Below are positions 13,801-24,177 of a stretch of 64,000 bases of DNA, in pieces. The stretch comes from Sarcocystis neurona (taxonomy: Eukaryota; Apicomplexa; Conoidasida; Eucoccidiorida; Sarcocystidae). Each line of letters opens with the position of its first letter. Positions within the stretch are counted from its first letter, which is position 1. The DNA lies in the NCBI GenBank assembly GCA_000727475.1, contig KL647292.1, forward strand, positions 2,011,186 to 2,075,185, in the 5' to 3' direction. A model generated the notes under the pieces. That model searched no databases and was not told where the DNA came from. It worked only from the letters and a program-made list of their open reading frames with translations. The position numbers and the translations under genes are program-made.

Positions 13801-16800
13801 GCTGTTCGCGTGCCCGGGTTTGTGCGTACTACGTTCAGGTATCTACTCCACAAGCGCATGCGTGAACCCAGCTGCGGGTGTACACATATAAATATGTATA
13901 TATGGATGCGTTTGCTCTTTCTCTGTCCACAGACGTACGTGTGGATCTTATGTCCGAATCTTTGCACGTTCAAGCGTACATGGACACCCGTTGATTCAGC
14001 CGTTTATGCCAGTGAAGTGTGAAGCCGTGAGTGCCTTTTTTTTAGGACGTGGAGCAGGTGTTCATCAACTGTGAGATCTACAACCAGCGCGGGACGTGGG
14101 TGTGGAGTATCGGGAAAAACATGCAGAAATTTTTTGCCAACAGAGTAAGCACGTGCGGAAATGTACAGCGCGGTATCTGTGATGAACTTGTGAGTACGCT
14201 TGGGATTCTGTTTTGCTTATATCTGCTTATTCACTATAGAATACGGCAAGCGCATGTCTATACGCATCCTGTAAACGTGAGTATGCGTGTATTGATGTGT
14301 GTGTGTGTGTGTGTGTATCGATACATCCCTGCGTACGGTTGTAGAAGAGTGAGAGGATGCCGTTCTGGCAACCATGTACGTGTATGCGTGCTTGTATATA
14401 CGCATATATACACACAGTATGTATGTAGGTGTGTGTGAAGTGCTTTCCCGTGTCACATGTCTATGACCGATACAAAAGTACAAGAATATTCGTACAGAAA
14501 GAACGTGTTGGCTGCTGCGATTGCTTCTTGAACGTACGTACGTCTGGATGCCGACTCCGTTTCACTCGTCCGGCGAGCCTGTTGAAGACTTGTCTCTGTT
14601 TCCAGTTGGGTACGTGCTGGTGTACCTGAGTATATACATCTTTATGGAAGCTTGCGGTTGCGTGTGTGCTGGCGTACCTGTACATCTTTGTGGTAGCGGT
14701 GGCGTCCTTTGTTTGGGTATGAGTAGCCCTGTCGATCGTGGGGCACTCTGCGATGGTCAACGATCGTATGTAGTGGGACACGAAAAAGTTGGCTTTCTTT
14801 GTTCCTCCACCGTATGCCGCGCTGTCTGGACTGTGATAGTCCGCGTTGTGTGGTACGTGGGGAAGGTGAAGAAGAAGGCGTCTCCGTTGTATGTGTGTCA
14901 CTGTCCTCTCGATCTGTGGAAAAGCAGTGGATCTCCAGTGTATGGCCATCCGGGAGTCTGTGTCTCTTTCGCGGCACCAGGTGAAATGTCGTCCACTGTT
15001 TTCCGTGTAGGACATAACAGTAGTAGCAGTAGTAATAGCACTAGTGGCAGGAGTAATTGTAGTACTAGCAGTAATAGTAGCAGGAATTATAGTAGTAATA
15101 ATAGTAGTACAAGTATTAGCAGTAGAAGGAGGATCATTGTATAAGACTACAGCACACGAGTTATAGTACTAGTGGCAGTAATTGTAGTAGTAGTAGTAGC
15201 AGTAGGAATCGTAGTTGTAGTTGTAGTAATAAGGGTAGCACAAGTACTACTATTAGTATTTGTAGTAGTAGTAATGTTGTATAATACTACAGCACACGGG
15301 TATACGTAGCAGCACTGCGCTCACCTGGTCACAGTAGTAGTAGTAGTACTGCTACTACTACTAGCAGTAGGAATCGTAGTTGTAGTTGTAGTAATAAGGG
15401 TACTACAAGTATTAGTAGTAGTAGTATTTGTAGTAGTAATGTTGTGTAATACTACAGCACACGGATATACATAGCACTACGCTCGTCTGATCACAGGGGT
15501 AGTCCGCTGTCTCGCGCTTCGCGTAGTCGCACTGCTCATGCGCACGTATGCGTGTACATGTGTGGGTTACTCTCCCCTTTGGCCCCGCCGCCTTCCCGGT
15601 GCGTGTAAATGTATATATACACATATGTGTATTCCGTATCCGTGTGTTTCATAGGCGTCTTTATCAGTGTGCGTTGTGCGGTCAAATACATTTATGCGCG
15701 TGTAATCGTATAAGAATAACGTCTCTTATGGACGTGTGGCTGATCCCACTGCGCTGCGCTGTCGCAAGTGTAGACAAGTAGTTGTTTGACTGTCTTCGCC
15801 GGTCGAAAGGTAGATTCTTACGTATTTCTCGTCTGTGTATGTAAGTGCGTAGTTGGGCTACCCCATGTGGTAGTAAACGTGCACTTCTTACGTGTTGGAC
15901 TACCCTAGTAGTAGTGAACGTGCAGTTCTTACGCAGGTCCGTGTACCCCTGCTCGTCGTTGTGAGTACGAAAATCACTCACGTTTTCCGCGACGGTGTGC
16001 GTTGGTTTTGTCTCTCTTCACGTTTCCATACACGACGCTTCGTTTATCGTGATGTTCACGCTTCGCGTGTTATAAAAATGTGTATATGTATAGAGAGAGG
16101 GTGAGGGAAAGATATTGAACAGATGTGTGTAGGAGAGAGGTGGAGAGTCTTCTTTTGTGTGGCGTTTTTAGGTAAGAATGACGAATTTTAAAGAGTACGT
16201 CGACGTGTACGACAAAATTAACAATGTGCTGGCTGCCTGTCATGAGCGGAACGTTCGTCACCTGCGTGAGCAGCAGGCGTCTTCGGCCTCTTCTTTGTCT
16301 CCTCCCCCCCCTGCTTCCTCCCCTTCGTCAACTTCAGCAGCAACACCTGCAGGGTCTGCGGGGCCAGCTGTTTCTGCCGAACCTGCGGTTGCTGCTTCTT
16401 CTTCTGCTGCTACGTGCGCTGCTGCTGCGGCTGCGTCTGTTCCGACGGCCAGTGCTTCGCCTGCTGCTGGTGCTCCGGCTGCAGCATCCGAGGCTGCCTC
16501 GTCGAGTGCTGCACCGGCTGCCGCCGTGGTTCCTTCGTTACCTGTGCCCTCTTTGGATGCTACTTCTCCGCCTGTTGCTGCGGCCGTTTTACCGCCTGTT
16601 GCTGCTGCAGCTGCTTTACGGCCTGTTGCTACTGCTGCGTCAGCGCCCGTCGTTGCTGCGGTTGCCTCACCGCCTGCGACTGCTGCTACGGCTTCGTTGC
16701 CTGCCGCTGCTGCAGTTGCTACCGTTTTACCGCCAGCTGCTGGTGCTACTGCCTCCCCCGCTCCTGCAGCTGCTGCTACTGCCTCACCACCGGCTGCGGC

Positions 16801-17584
16801 TGCTACTGCTTCACCGCCTCCAGTTGCTGCTGCATCACCGCCTGTTGCTGTTGCACCACCTACTGGTGCTGCCCCTTCTTTGTCGCCTGCTCATGCCGTT
16901 GCCTCCTCTTCTGAAATGTCTACGACTTCTTCTGCCGATGGCGGCAGCACTCTTGCTGCAGCGTCTGAGGCACCCGCTACTTTTTCTGCAACAGAAGCAG
17001 CAGGAGATTCACGCCCGTCTGATACGGAAAAGCTCCAGCAGCCAGGAGGAGCAGAGCCTGCTGCGGATGGATCATTTGTCGTCTCTGGGGGAAGTGAGGC
17101 TACATATTCATCTGCAGAGGATGCTACTGCTCCTGCTGCACCTCCAAATGCATCAGCCTGTGCTGGGAATGCGACTCCTAGTGCGTCAACTGCAGCACCT
17201 GCTGTTGCAGGTGCTGAGCCGCCGACAGCAGCAATAGCAGCACGTGAGACAGCGGACCCTACTGCCGCCGACGGTGCGAGTGCGTCCTCAGCTGCCCCGA
17301 AGCAACAAGTAGGAGCAGCAACAGCAGAAGGAAAGGAAACGAATGATAGCGACGGGACCGCCGCAAAGGGGGATGTCCTGCTCGCTAATGGAGGCTCAGC
17401 AGGAGCGGTCGATGAAGCAACGCATGCAACTGCAGCAATCGCAGCACAGCAGGAAATCCGCCGACACGGAGGAGAACAGGAGACATCCAAGCCGAAGCAG
17501 CAGGAGGAACTGCAAGAACAACAGCAGCAGCAGGATCCGTCTGACGCGCCGGTGGAGAAGAAGAGGAAACGCGCAGAGAACTAG
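7802..17584 (+). CDS. BDP1: BDP1-like ankyrin-repeat/bromodomain protein, 6 exons, 1225 aa
   Basis: Exons: 7802-9404, 10158-10262, 11071-11380, 12705-12852, 14046-14144, 16172-17584. All junctions are GT-AG and the phases agree (1,1,2,0,0), giving 1225 codons plus TAG. The N-terminal ~230 residues are Ala/Pro/Ser-rich. Ankyrin repeats follow at about residues 233-350, three of them opening with CLFYAAR. After a second Ala/Gln-rich stretch, a bromodomain spans about residues 655-755: helix Z (WHAAASALLSQL), ZA loop with PVDP and GYYDVV, then FINCEIYN, whose last Asn (about N735) is the expected acetyl-lysine-binding residue. The tail is ~400 residues of Ala/Pro/Ser runs ending in a basic EKKRKR cluster, a likely nuclear signal. 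Ankyrin repeats before one C-terminal bromodomain is the architecture of apicomplexan BDP1; in Plasmodium falciparum BDP1 binds chromatin and helps activate invasion genes. Orthology is inferred from architecture. The low-complexity blocks make this far longer than the Plasmodium protein. The first ATG of the open frame was taken as start; an upstream non-coding exon cannot be excluded. Confidence 0.87.
8500..8862 (+). other. Ankyrin-repeat block of the BDP1-like gene (exon 1)
   Basis: About four ankyrin repeats of ~33 residues lie in tandem. Units 1-3 each contain CLFYAAR followed by a helix (for example LCEYLLRHG and AVRVLLARG) and a D/N-rich turn such as SPNARD or ADPNILD. The fourth starts KTAWHFARANNH and is more divergent. 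The repeats sit in one exon between two homopolymer-rich stretches and presumably form the protein-interaction module. Confidence 0.9.
11381..12704 (+). other. Intron 3 of the BDP1-like gene, with CAG-rich open stretch
   Basis: The intron begins GTAAGAAG and ends GTGCACAG. Its first ~450 bases are CAG/GCA-rich, and one frame stays open to 11703 and reads as Ala/Ser/Arg-rich protein. Reading straight through the donor in the coding frame gives an immediate TAA, so I treat it as intron. It also holds a short telomere-like TTTAGGTTTAGGG near 11919-11931. Confidence 0.65.
12705..14144 (+). other. Bromodomain core, exons 4 and 5 of the BDP1-like gene
   Basis: Exon 4 (12705-12852) codes the ZA loop and helix A (PVDPKTAPGYYDVV, then RPMSLSTIKSKL). 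Exon 5 (14046-14144) codes helix B and the start of helix C (FINCEIYN, then KNMQKFFANR). Helix Z comes from the end of exon 3. The exon 4-5 join falls after FLQ and the exon 3-4 join lies inside QLSRYEGG, so all three exons must be spliced exactly for a working domain. The Pro of RPM and the Asn of YN are both kept, so the acetyl-lysine pocket looks intact. Confidence 0.88.
13190..13560. repeat. CTG/GCT-rich stretch in intron 4 of the BDP1-like gene
   Basis: A CTG/GCT-rich, partly decayed triplet stretch, densest at 13360-13470 (CTGCTGCTGGCGCTGCTGC and variants). It lies between exons 4 and 5, where splicing reconstructs the bromodomain without it, so it is not coding in the accepted model. 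Confidence 0.7.
14294..14316. repeat. (TG)n microsatellite
   Basis: A run of TG dinucleotides in intron 5 of the BDP1-like gene, of the kind found throughout the introns of this window. Confidence 0.85.
15018..15495 (+). repeat. AGT/GTA-rich repeat with ~165-bp higher-order unit
   Basis: This lies in intron 5 of the BDP1-like gene. It is built from GTA/AGT triplets (GTAGTAGTAGCAGTAG and similar) and ordered into about three longer units, each ending in AATACTACAGCACACG or a close variant. The segment GTAGTTGTAGTTGTAG recurs at 15211 and 15376, a spacing of 165. Copies differ by scattered substitutions and small triplet gains or losses. Confidence 0.85.
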
Positions 17585-18856
17585 CCCGTGACTAGTTTGC
17601 AGGGCACGGAGGCAACGTGGTGTTTCGTCTAGTGCTTCTACGCAAAATACACATGTGTGTATGTGCGTTTATTACGTATGCGTACTAGACAGAATACGTA
17701 CGCGTGCAATTTCCTTATTGATGTATGTAACTGTCTACACCCGTTTCTGTGTGTGGGTCTTTGAAGAAATGCGTACGTACTGTAATATGTATGTGAAGAG
17801 ATCCCCACGACTATGCGACCAGCAGAAGCAGACGGAGAAGCGTGAGCTATTTCTTGCCATTGTGCGTTGTGTCATTTGTGAAGCTCACTACGAGTCAGTT
17901 ACCGCTCACACACTGCGTAGCCGATAGAGTGTGAGACGCGTGCAGAGAACGGCGCTTTTACAGAGTTGATCGAAGCGCGTGTACGGTAGTCTTGAGAGCA
18001 GAAGACGACGAAGAAGAAGGAATTCCACTTTTGTGCCGTTGGGTGTAGGCACGTCTGTATTTGCACACTACGGGCGTAGCACGCGGGATGATGCATAAAC
18101 CCGGTCTGTGTGCCTATAAACGTAAAAGAAACATTAGTCGTTGTACGCGTGTGTTTTGTCATGAGGAATAGGGAGTCGCAATAGAAGAAATAATTACGAG
18201 GCAGACTCCTGGGGGGAGAGACACAAAGGTATACACACATGTCTACAACAAATTGTACATATATGTGTAGAGAGACAGGTGCGCGAATGGAAGTATGTTG
18301 CAGTTCCCTCTCCGTGAAGCAGTGTTTGTCTGTGCACGCACGTCTATTTTTTCTGCATACAGCGGGATACTGGCAGACGCATCTGACATGCTTATGTCCT
18401 CATCTGCCGTAAAAAGTGCACGGATGCCTCATCTGCATGTCAGTGGAATATAAATGGATACGCCACTGAAGGCCCACAATCACGAGGGTGTGTGTCTACG
18501 TTGATTGTTCTGGATGTACAGGGTTTACACTGCTCACGTGAGTGTATTTACGTTTGCGTGTATATATATAAGGAGTCTATTGTGAGCGCGTATTTGGTTT
18601 ACAGTGTATCACTATATGGGCCTGACGTGGGCAAGTATTCCCGTCAAGACGCGCACACGGCAGCTTGTCCACGTACCGTGTTCCGATGGATACGAAGACG
18701 TGCTACCAGTCTGCTGTAGAGACCACAGCAGCAGAAACCGCGAAAAGAGAGTCGCTGAAATGCCCTATTAGCGTACAACGTATTCGCCTGCTGAAGGTGC
18801 AGAGAACTTCTCTTGATTGTCAGTTGTAAATATATGTATCTATGTACGCATGTGTG

Positions 18857-18877
18857 TATATATATATATATATATAT
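18857..18877. repeat. (TA)n microsatellite
   Basis: An uninterrupted TA run between flanks ending TGTG and starting TGCA. Similar runs occur near 37074-37092, 39793-39810, 47537-47552, 52018-52032 and 62777-62798. Confidence 0.85.
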
Positions 18878-19860
18878 GCAGGCTGATGGAGGAGCTTCCC
18901 TAATCGTGCTGCGGTAGTCGGTCCACGTATATCGGTAGGACACCGGTGCATTTACATAGAGTGTGGACGCAGTCTACACGAAGCCAGGCATGTGACAAAA
19001 ACACTGCGTAGAACGTACTCGTGGGACAGTGACCTGTTTTTACGCTCCGCTAATTTGGGAATAAGAACACCATGTAACACGTACGTATGCATTGCAGCTA
19101 GCCACTACTGCGCTTCCATGCCACACATGTATGTATGTTACACATATATATTTAGGTGTGATTTCACGGTATGTGACACCTCAGCATACTCAGTCGCCTC
19201 ACCGCCTCTCCTCTGTTAACAGGGAAGCTCTGGGGGCACAGTCACGTACACGGAAGCGAACAAGGCATGTCTGGCGGTAGCCAGTGATGTATTTTCTCTG
19301 AGAGGAAAACTAGTATGAATTCACATACGTGGTTCTTAGCACAGGAAGAAGAAAAACAGTTGGATGGACGTGATGTATACGTTGGGAGATACATAGGATC
19401 AGGGCAAAAGATGGAGAGGATCACGTATTTCGGAGATCAAGCAGTGGCCGATAGTCGGTATGCGTAAAACAGAAAAGTAACGCAGTTGGATGTGCCAGCA
19501 TGTGTGTCAAAACTACACTTACCGAAGTATGTACGACAGACGTGAGCACAAACGATGAACGGGTAAACTCAGGTCGACGAGAACCGCCGTGCTATGGAAA
19601 GCCTACATAAATGCATGCCTCCCTATATATGTAATGGTGTTTACATGGATACGCAGAGGCATACGTACAGACGTTCGGCAGTGAATCCCGCCGTACAAAC
19701 TGGAGGAAATCTCTAACAGCATTCTTGTCAGCACGCAGGTGGCACATCAACGACGAACCCGCTGATAAATACACATGTGTATCCGCGGGTGTAACAGGTA
19801 CGTGGGTGTATATGTGTTCCACCGTGCAAGATGTACAGCTACGTCGCGAAGGGCGTGTAA

Positions 19861-20218
19861 GTGATTTCGACAGCTACACACCGCTGTGATGGACTTGTGC
19901 TGGCGAAGGCACACTTATGCAGGGACGATGCGTGGGCGTTTAGAAAAATTCGTAATTTTGCAGTTGACTCTATGCGTCCAACAAATGATAAAGCAGCAGA
20001 GGCTTTCTCTGCGTAAGCCTCCATCTGTAGAAGAGTTGAATAGCTACAATGTGTTGACACCGCCTCGGTGGAATTGTGCTGGAAAAGGCAAACATTCGCA
20101 GGGAAGATGTGTGGGCCTTTAAAAAAGATCATAATTTTGCAGTTGACTTTACGCATCAAACGGATGAATAAGCACTGGGAGCTTTCTCTGCGTACGCATC
20201 CACCTATAGAAGAGTTGA
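19861..20218. repeat. ~179-bp tandem duplication, two diverged copies
   Basis: Copy 1 (about 19861-20039) and copy 2 (about 20040-20218) share TAATTTTGCAGTTGACT, GAGCTTTCTCTGCGTA-like and TAGAAGAGTTGAA blocks at a spacing of 179. They differ by frequent substitutions and a few small indels, so the duplication is older than the one at 5281. Neither strand gives a recognisable protein. Confidence 0.8.
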
Positions 20219-22119
20219 AGAGGTATGCCTACCCACTCAAAAGTATCACCTGGCAAATCTTGTCCACTGAGCTGTACTGCAGACGTGGTTGTTGAGGCTA
20301 CAAATATTCCACAGTCTTTGGGACCTGCACATCTGTCGTGCTGCCTCTTGTCCACTTCTGTGTTTCTTTTTTAAGTGCGCCCAAACTGAACAGAAGTTTT
20401 TCCAATTCCACTGTCTCACTTGCAGCGGCAGAGAACTTTTACTTCACTGGATTTCAACTAAAGACGGCAGGCTGCGGTCTCCACAGTGAAAGTTACCTGA
20501 TGTTTTGGAACTTTGTGTGTGTGACCGGGCTTAACAATCTGCAGCTCGGTATAGTTGAATCTGAGGATGTTCGAAAGGAGAAAATACAGTCCGAGACGAC
20601 CCCGCGCCTTTGATTGTATCTCCATGCGTTGAGTTTGTGCAGAACAACAGAAACGTCTTCTTGTATCATTACCGTGCACGCATATACGCAAAAACATCTG
20701 CATGTGCACGTTCAAGCGTATGTAGGTAAGCATGAATATCTGCAACCGGCTTCGCAGACAGAGGGTAGAAGATTAGTGTGTGATATCAACTTGCCCGGGT
20801 ATAGTGCAGGCAAATTGCTGCGGCACACTGTACATGTATCTACATGTAAATATGAATATAGATTTCCACGTATATATAGATATGTACATCTGCATATGTG
20901 TGTATGTATATATATATGTATATATATGCATATACCAGATGTATACGTGCTAATGCCCAGCAGCATACAGAGGCAGCGAGTGACTGTTTCAAGTGTGATT
21001 CCTGAATTCATGAGTAAGTTTGTTCGTAGCTGGTAGACTGGGTGTGACATTTTTCACCCTACGTTTTGGGTTGTTGCTCCTCCCTTTGTTGTAGCTACAG
21101 CTGGTGGGGTCTCCATAACTGCTGCTTCCCTTGTTTCTGCTGAGGGGGCTGTGGATTTTTACTAGGCGTCTGAAATCCGTATTTATCCACTTCGAGTCGG
21201 GCACCCGGGAAGAACGGTGTGTTTTTCTGGTAGATTATTCCATTCGTCTCCGGTAAACTTCGAATGAAGTCAACGCTGGAATCAATAGGATGTTTATGTT
21301 GAAGATTTCCGAATTGAAATCGCAGCTTCATTTATCATTCGTACCATGCAGAAGACGAGCTGTGCTTGCAAAGCCGCAGAACATTCTACAGAGAAACAGA
21401 CGATAGTATCAGGCACCATCGCCTCTCGCATCCCTTGAACTAATTCTAAGAGTACTACTAGTAGTGTTGCCTCTAGTGTCAGCGTTCAACTTGAGACTAC
21501 TGTACATTTACACAAGAGCTAAACCATAGACGTACTAGTACTTCTGGTGTGACCATCTTGTTCCTACCTGTAAGCAATCCGTCCGTCAGTGAGTGCTTCT
21601 CGATCAGATGTTGCTCCAGTACTGCGTCTACGCATGACATAATCTAGGGCAACAGAAGCGCGATGAAAGCCCGAGGATATCCGATAGTCTATTCGTTTTT
21701 AAAGAAGGGCGGGGACTTCAACATTGAAGAATCTGAATACGGGCGAGTACACAACTTCTACGGATTACCAGTTAGAACCCACTCAAGAACGTTGTTTGTC
21801 AGCGCCACCAGCGTGTCTTTATGTCCCTCTGCATGTTGTGAGATGCGCTGATTCTGGTGGGTCACTTCTGAGAGCACTACTGAAGTGTCACTGCCGCGTG
21901 CTCACCATTGACACTTGCCCGCTTGAGAACACGAACAGCGACACTGCCTATTCGACAGCCCGGTTGTTGTTGGCGCCGGTGGCCTTCAAAGAAATCAACT
22001 TCTTGAGAGATACGGCAATAATCTGCACCACATCCCGCCTTCACCGTGGACGCCTCTCACAGGTGCATGCTTTGCGAGTCGTCCGATTGCTGGTGGCACT
22101 GCTATAACTAAGTAGGATT

Positions 22120-22560
22120 ATCAATGGTAATTGCCCCTCACCGTGTTTTTGCTACTGGTACCACTACTACGACTAGTACTACTACAAAACAACAACTGCT
22201 GCAGCTACTACTGCTGCTATTACTCGGTATCCTATTACTAGCTGTCCTGCTTTTGCTTGGGCTGCCGGTGCGGCTAACACGAGGACCATTACGACTTCGA
22301 CTGAAACGAATCCCACTGCTAGTGTCACTGTGACTCCTAGCGCCACTCCACCTGTTGCCATCAACCAACATTACTCGTTGCTTTCAAGCCACCACTTCTA
22401 CAGAGCACCGTAGCTACTACGGCTGCCACTACTTCAATTCATTATGGTGGAGCTACTGCTGCTATAACTTCTGTTATTATGCACACGACTACCACACCTA
22501 TGCAAACTACAGCTACTGTAATTTGCCGCCATACCTGTGAAAATTCGCATCAGCTGCCAC
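22120..22560. repeat. Decayed ACT/GCT triplet block
   Basis: Three-base periodicity of ACT/GCT/CTG is obvious (ACTACTACGACTAGTACTAC, then CTGCTGCAGCTACTACTGC). One + frame reads as Thr/Ala-rich for ~65 codons before a stop, but no start or splice context ties it to a gene. I interpret it as an eroded homopolymer-coding tract or triplet repeat. Confidence 0.55.
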
Positions 22561-24177
22561 CTCTCTGTGGTCATCTTGGCATGGCCTTTTGACGCGCTCT
22601 GACACACGCGTTCACTTTCGTGCGGAGGGTGTCGCGTTGGAGTCGAGGAAGAGGACCGGATAAGAAGAAAAAGACAAGTTAAGTGGTTAGGAATGACTCC
22701 ATCGTTGGAGTCTTGGAAAGGCACAAAAAATACTATCACTACAGATACATACGTATAATCGCTTGCACTTCGACAGCTATGTTTATATGCGGGTAATTCA
22801 ACGGCTGCCGGTAACTTTAACTTGAACGTACGATGTTTTCAGATAAAGACGTTTGATAAGAGCCCATCAATCTCTCTTCCGTTGACACATGCGTGCTTTT
22901 TTTCGTTGAGTACTAGGTAGGGCGTTCGCAAGCGGAAGTACAAGTGTCTGTGTGTGTGTATATATTTGTGCGATTCCTGCTTAAAAGGCCTTCAGCGGCA
23001 TACACTTTCGTCGCGATTCCGTAGAGGAGCTGACTCAAAAAAGAGTTCTTTTATTCATGTGCTTACAAGTGTGGTCAAACGGAAGGCCTAACGAAACGAC
23101 GTTTTATTGTTCCGTGAATCATACTTGACCATTAGTAGTACTTTGTTACTGAAACTCCAAGCATTACTAATGCGCAAACACATAAATCGAGAATAAGGAC
23201 GTCACCACAACAGGCACGACGATCCGCTTTCAAGACATTCATCACGTCCACATCTTTTTTGGAAACAGGATACCAGTCTCCGTGCAACAGTAGAGGTCAT
23301 TTCATCCACTCTACAGCAAGCACGCAGTGCGCGCGCGTGCTGGTTTCGGGCTATCGTCTGTACAGCTGTGCAAGTTCGTGGGAGGCATCGGTGCAGTCGC
23401 GAGTAAAAAGGAAAGCGCACTCACGAGTTTTACGTCTGTTGTTTCTTTGTGTGTATAGCTGCAGGAGCAGCAGCGCGTAAGACACATGTTTGCACGTCCA
23501 TACGCGCCTTGTGGCAATAGCGCATACCGGAAGATGAATTTATCTGTGCACGCGTTTGAGTGCATCCAAATTCACATGGCGAACTGGTGTGTTTGTTTAC
23601 ATGTACAGTGATAGAGGGTGGAGAACAAAGCAGCAGACAGAATATCTACACACAAGGATCTACGCAAGCATACACCTACTAGCACAAGCGTGCGCACGCG
23701 GAGTGTACGCGGGTGTACGCTGAGCAGTACCCTGTTGGGAGCACATAATATGAGTATACCAGTAGAGGCACGACGCTATGGCTTGACTGCAGATGACTTT
23801 TTATCTTAAGAGTGTTTACGCTGCATTGCAGAAAAAGGAGCTTTTGCACGTCTGAGACAAGGAATGACTACCACTTCAGCTGCTCTTCAGGAACAGTTCA
23901 ACAAGCGACCAGGACAACTTCTTTCTCTTGGCTTGTCTTAGGTTCACCCGCAACAGTTTTTCCCCTCCACACCCATGAATCTCCAGTCATCCCGCACACA
24001 CAGATGTGTGTATCCATACGTTGTGTACATCGTATGGAGATTTTTATCGAGGGAGAGACCTGGAGGATACGGTGAAGATACGTGTGTACACGTATGTCTA
24101 TTTTAAAAGATTGGATGCGTTCCGGAGAGATGTTGCTTTTTCCCTTCCCTCTGACACAAACGTCTTCAGTATGTCAC

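Larger units (their letters stand above)
17585..24177. other. 6.6-kb interval between convergent genes
   Basis: This lies between the 3' ends of the BDP1-like gene and the coiled-coil gene. It contains a 179-bp tandem duplication (19861-20218), TA/TG runs and a decayed ACT/GCT-rich block (~22120-22560). An open frame at 20338-20613 (+), 91 codons from a GTG, has an acceptor-like TTTCTTTTTTAAG inside it but no partner exon or domain, so I do not call it a gene. Confidence 0.5.

Noticed and set aside
16224..17237. 337-codon Leu-rich + frame
   Set aside because: Out-of-frame reading of the GCT-rich last exon of BDP1; the 16172-17584 frame joins the bromodomain exons in phase and reaches a natural stop.
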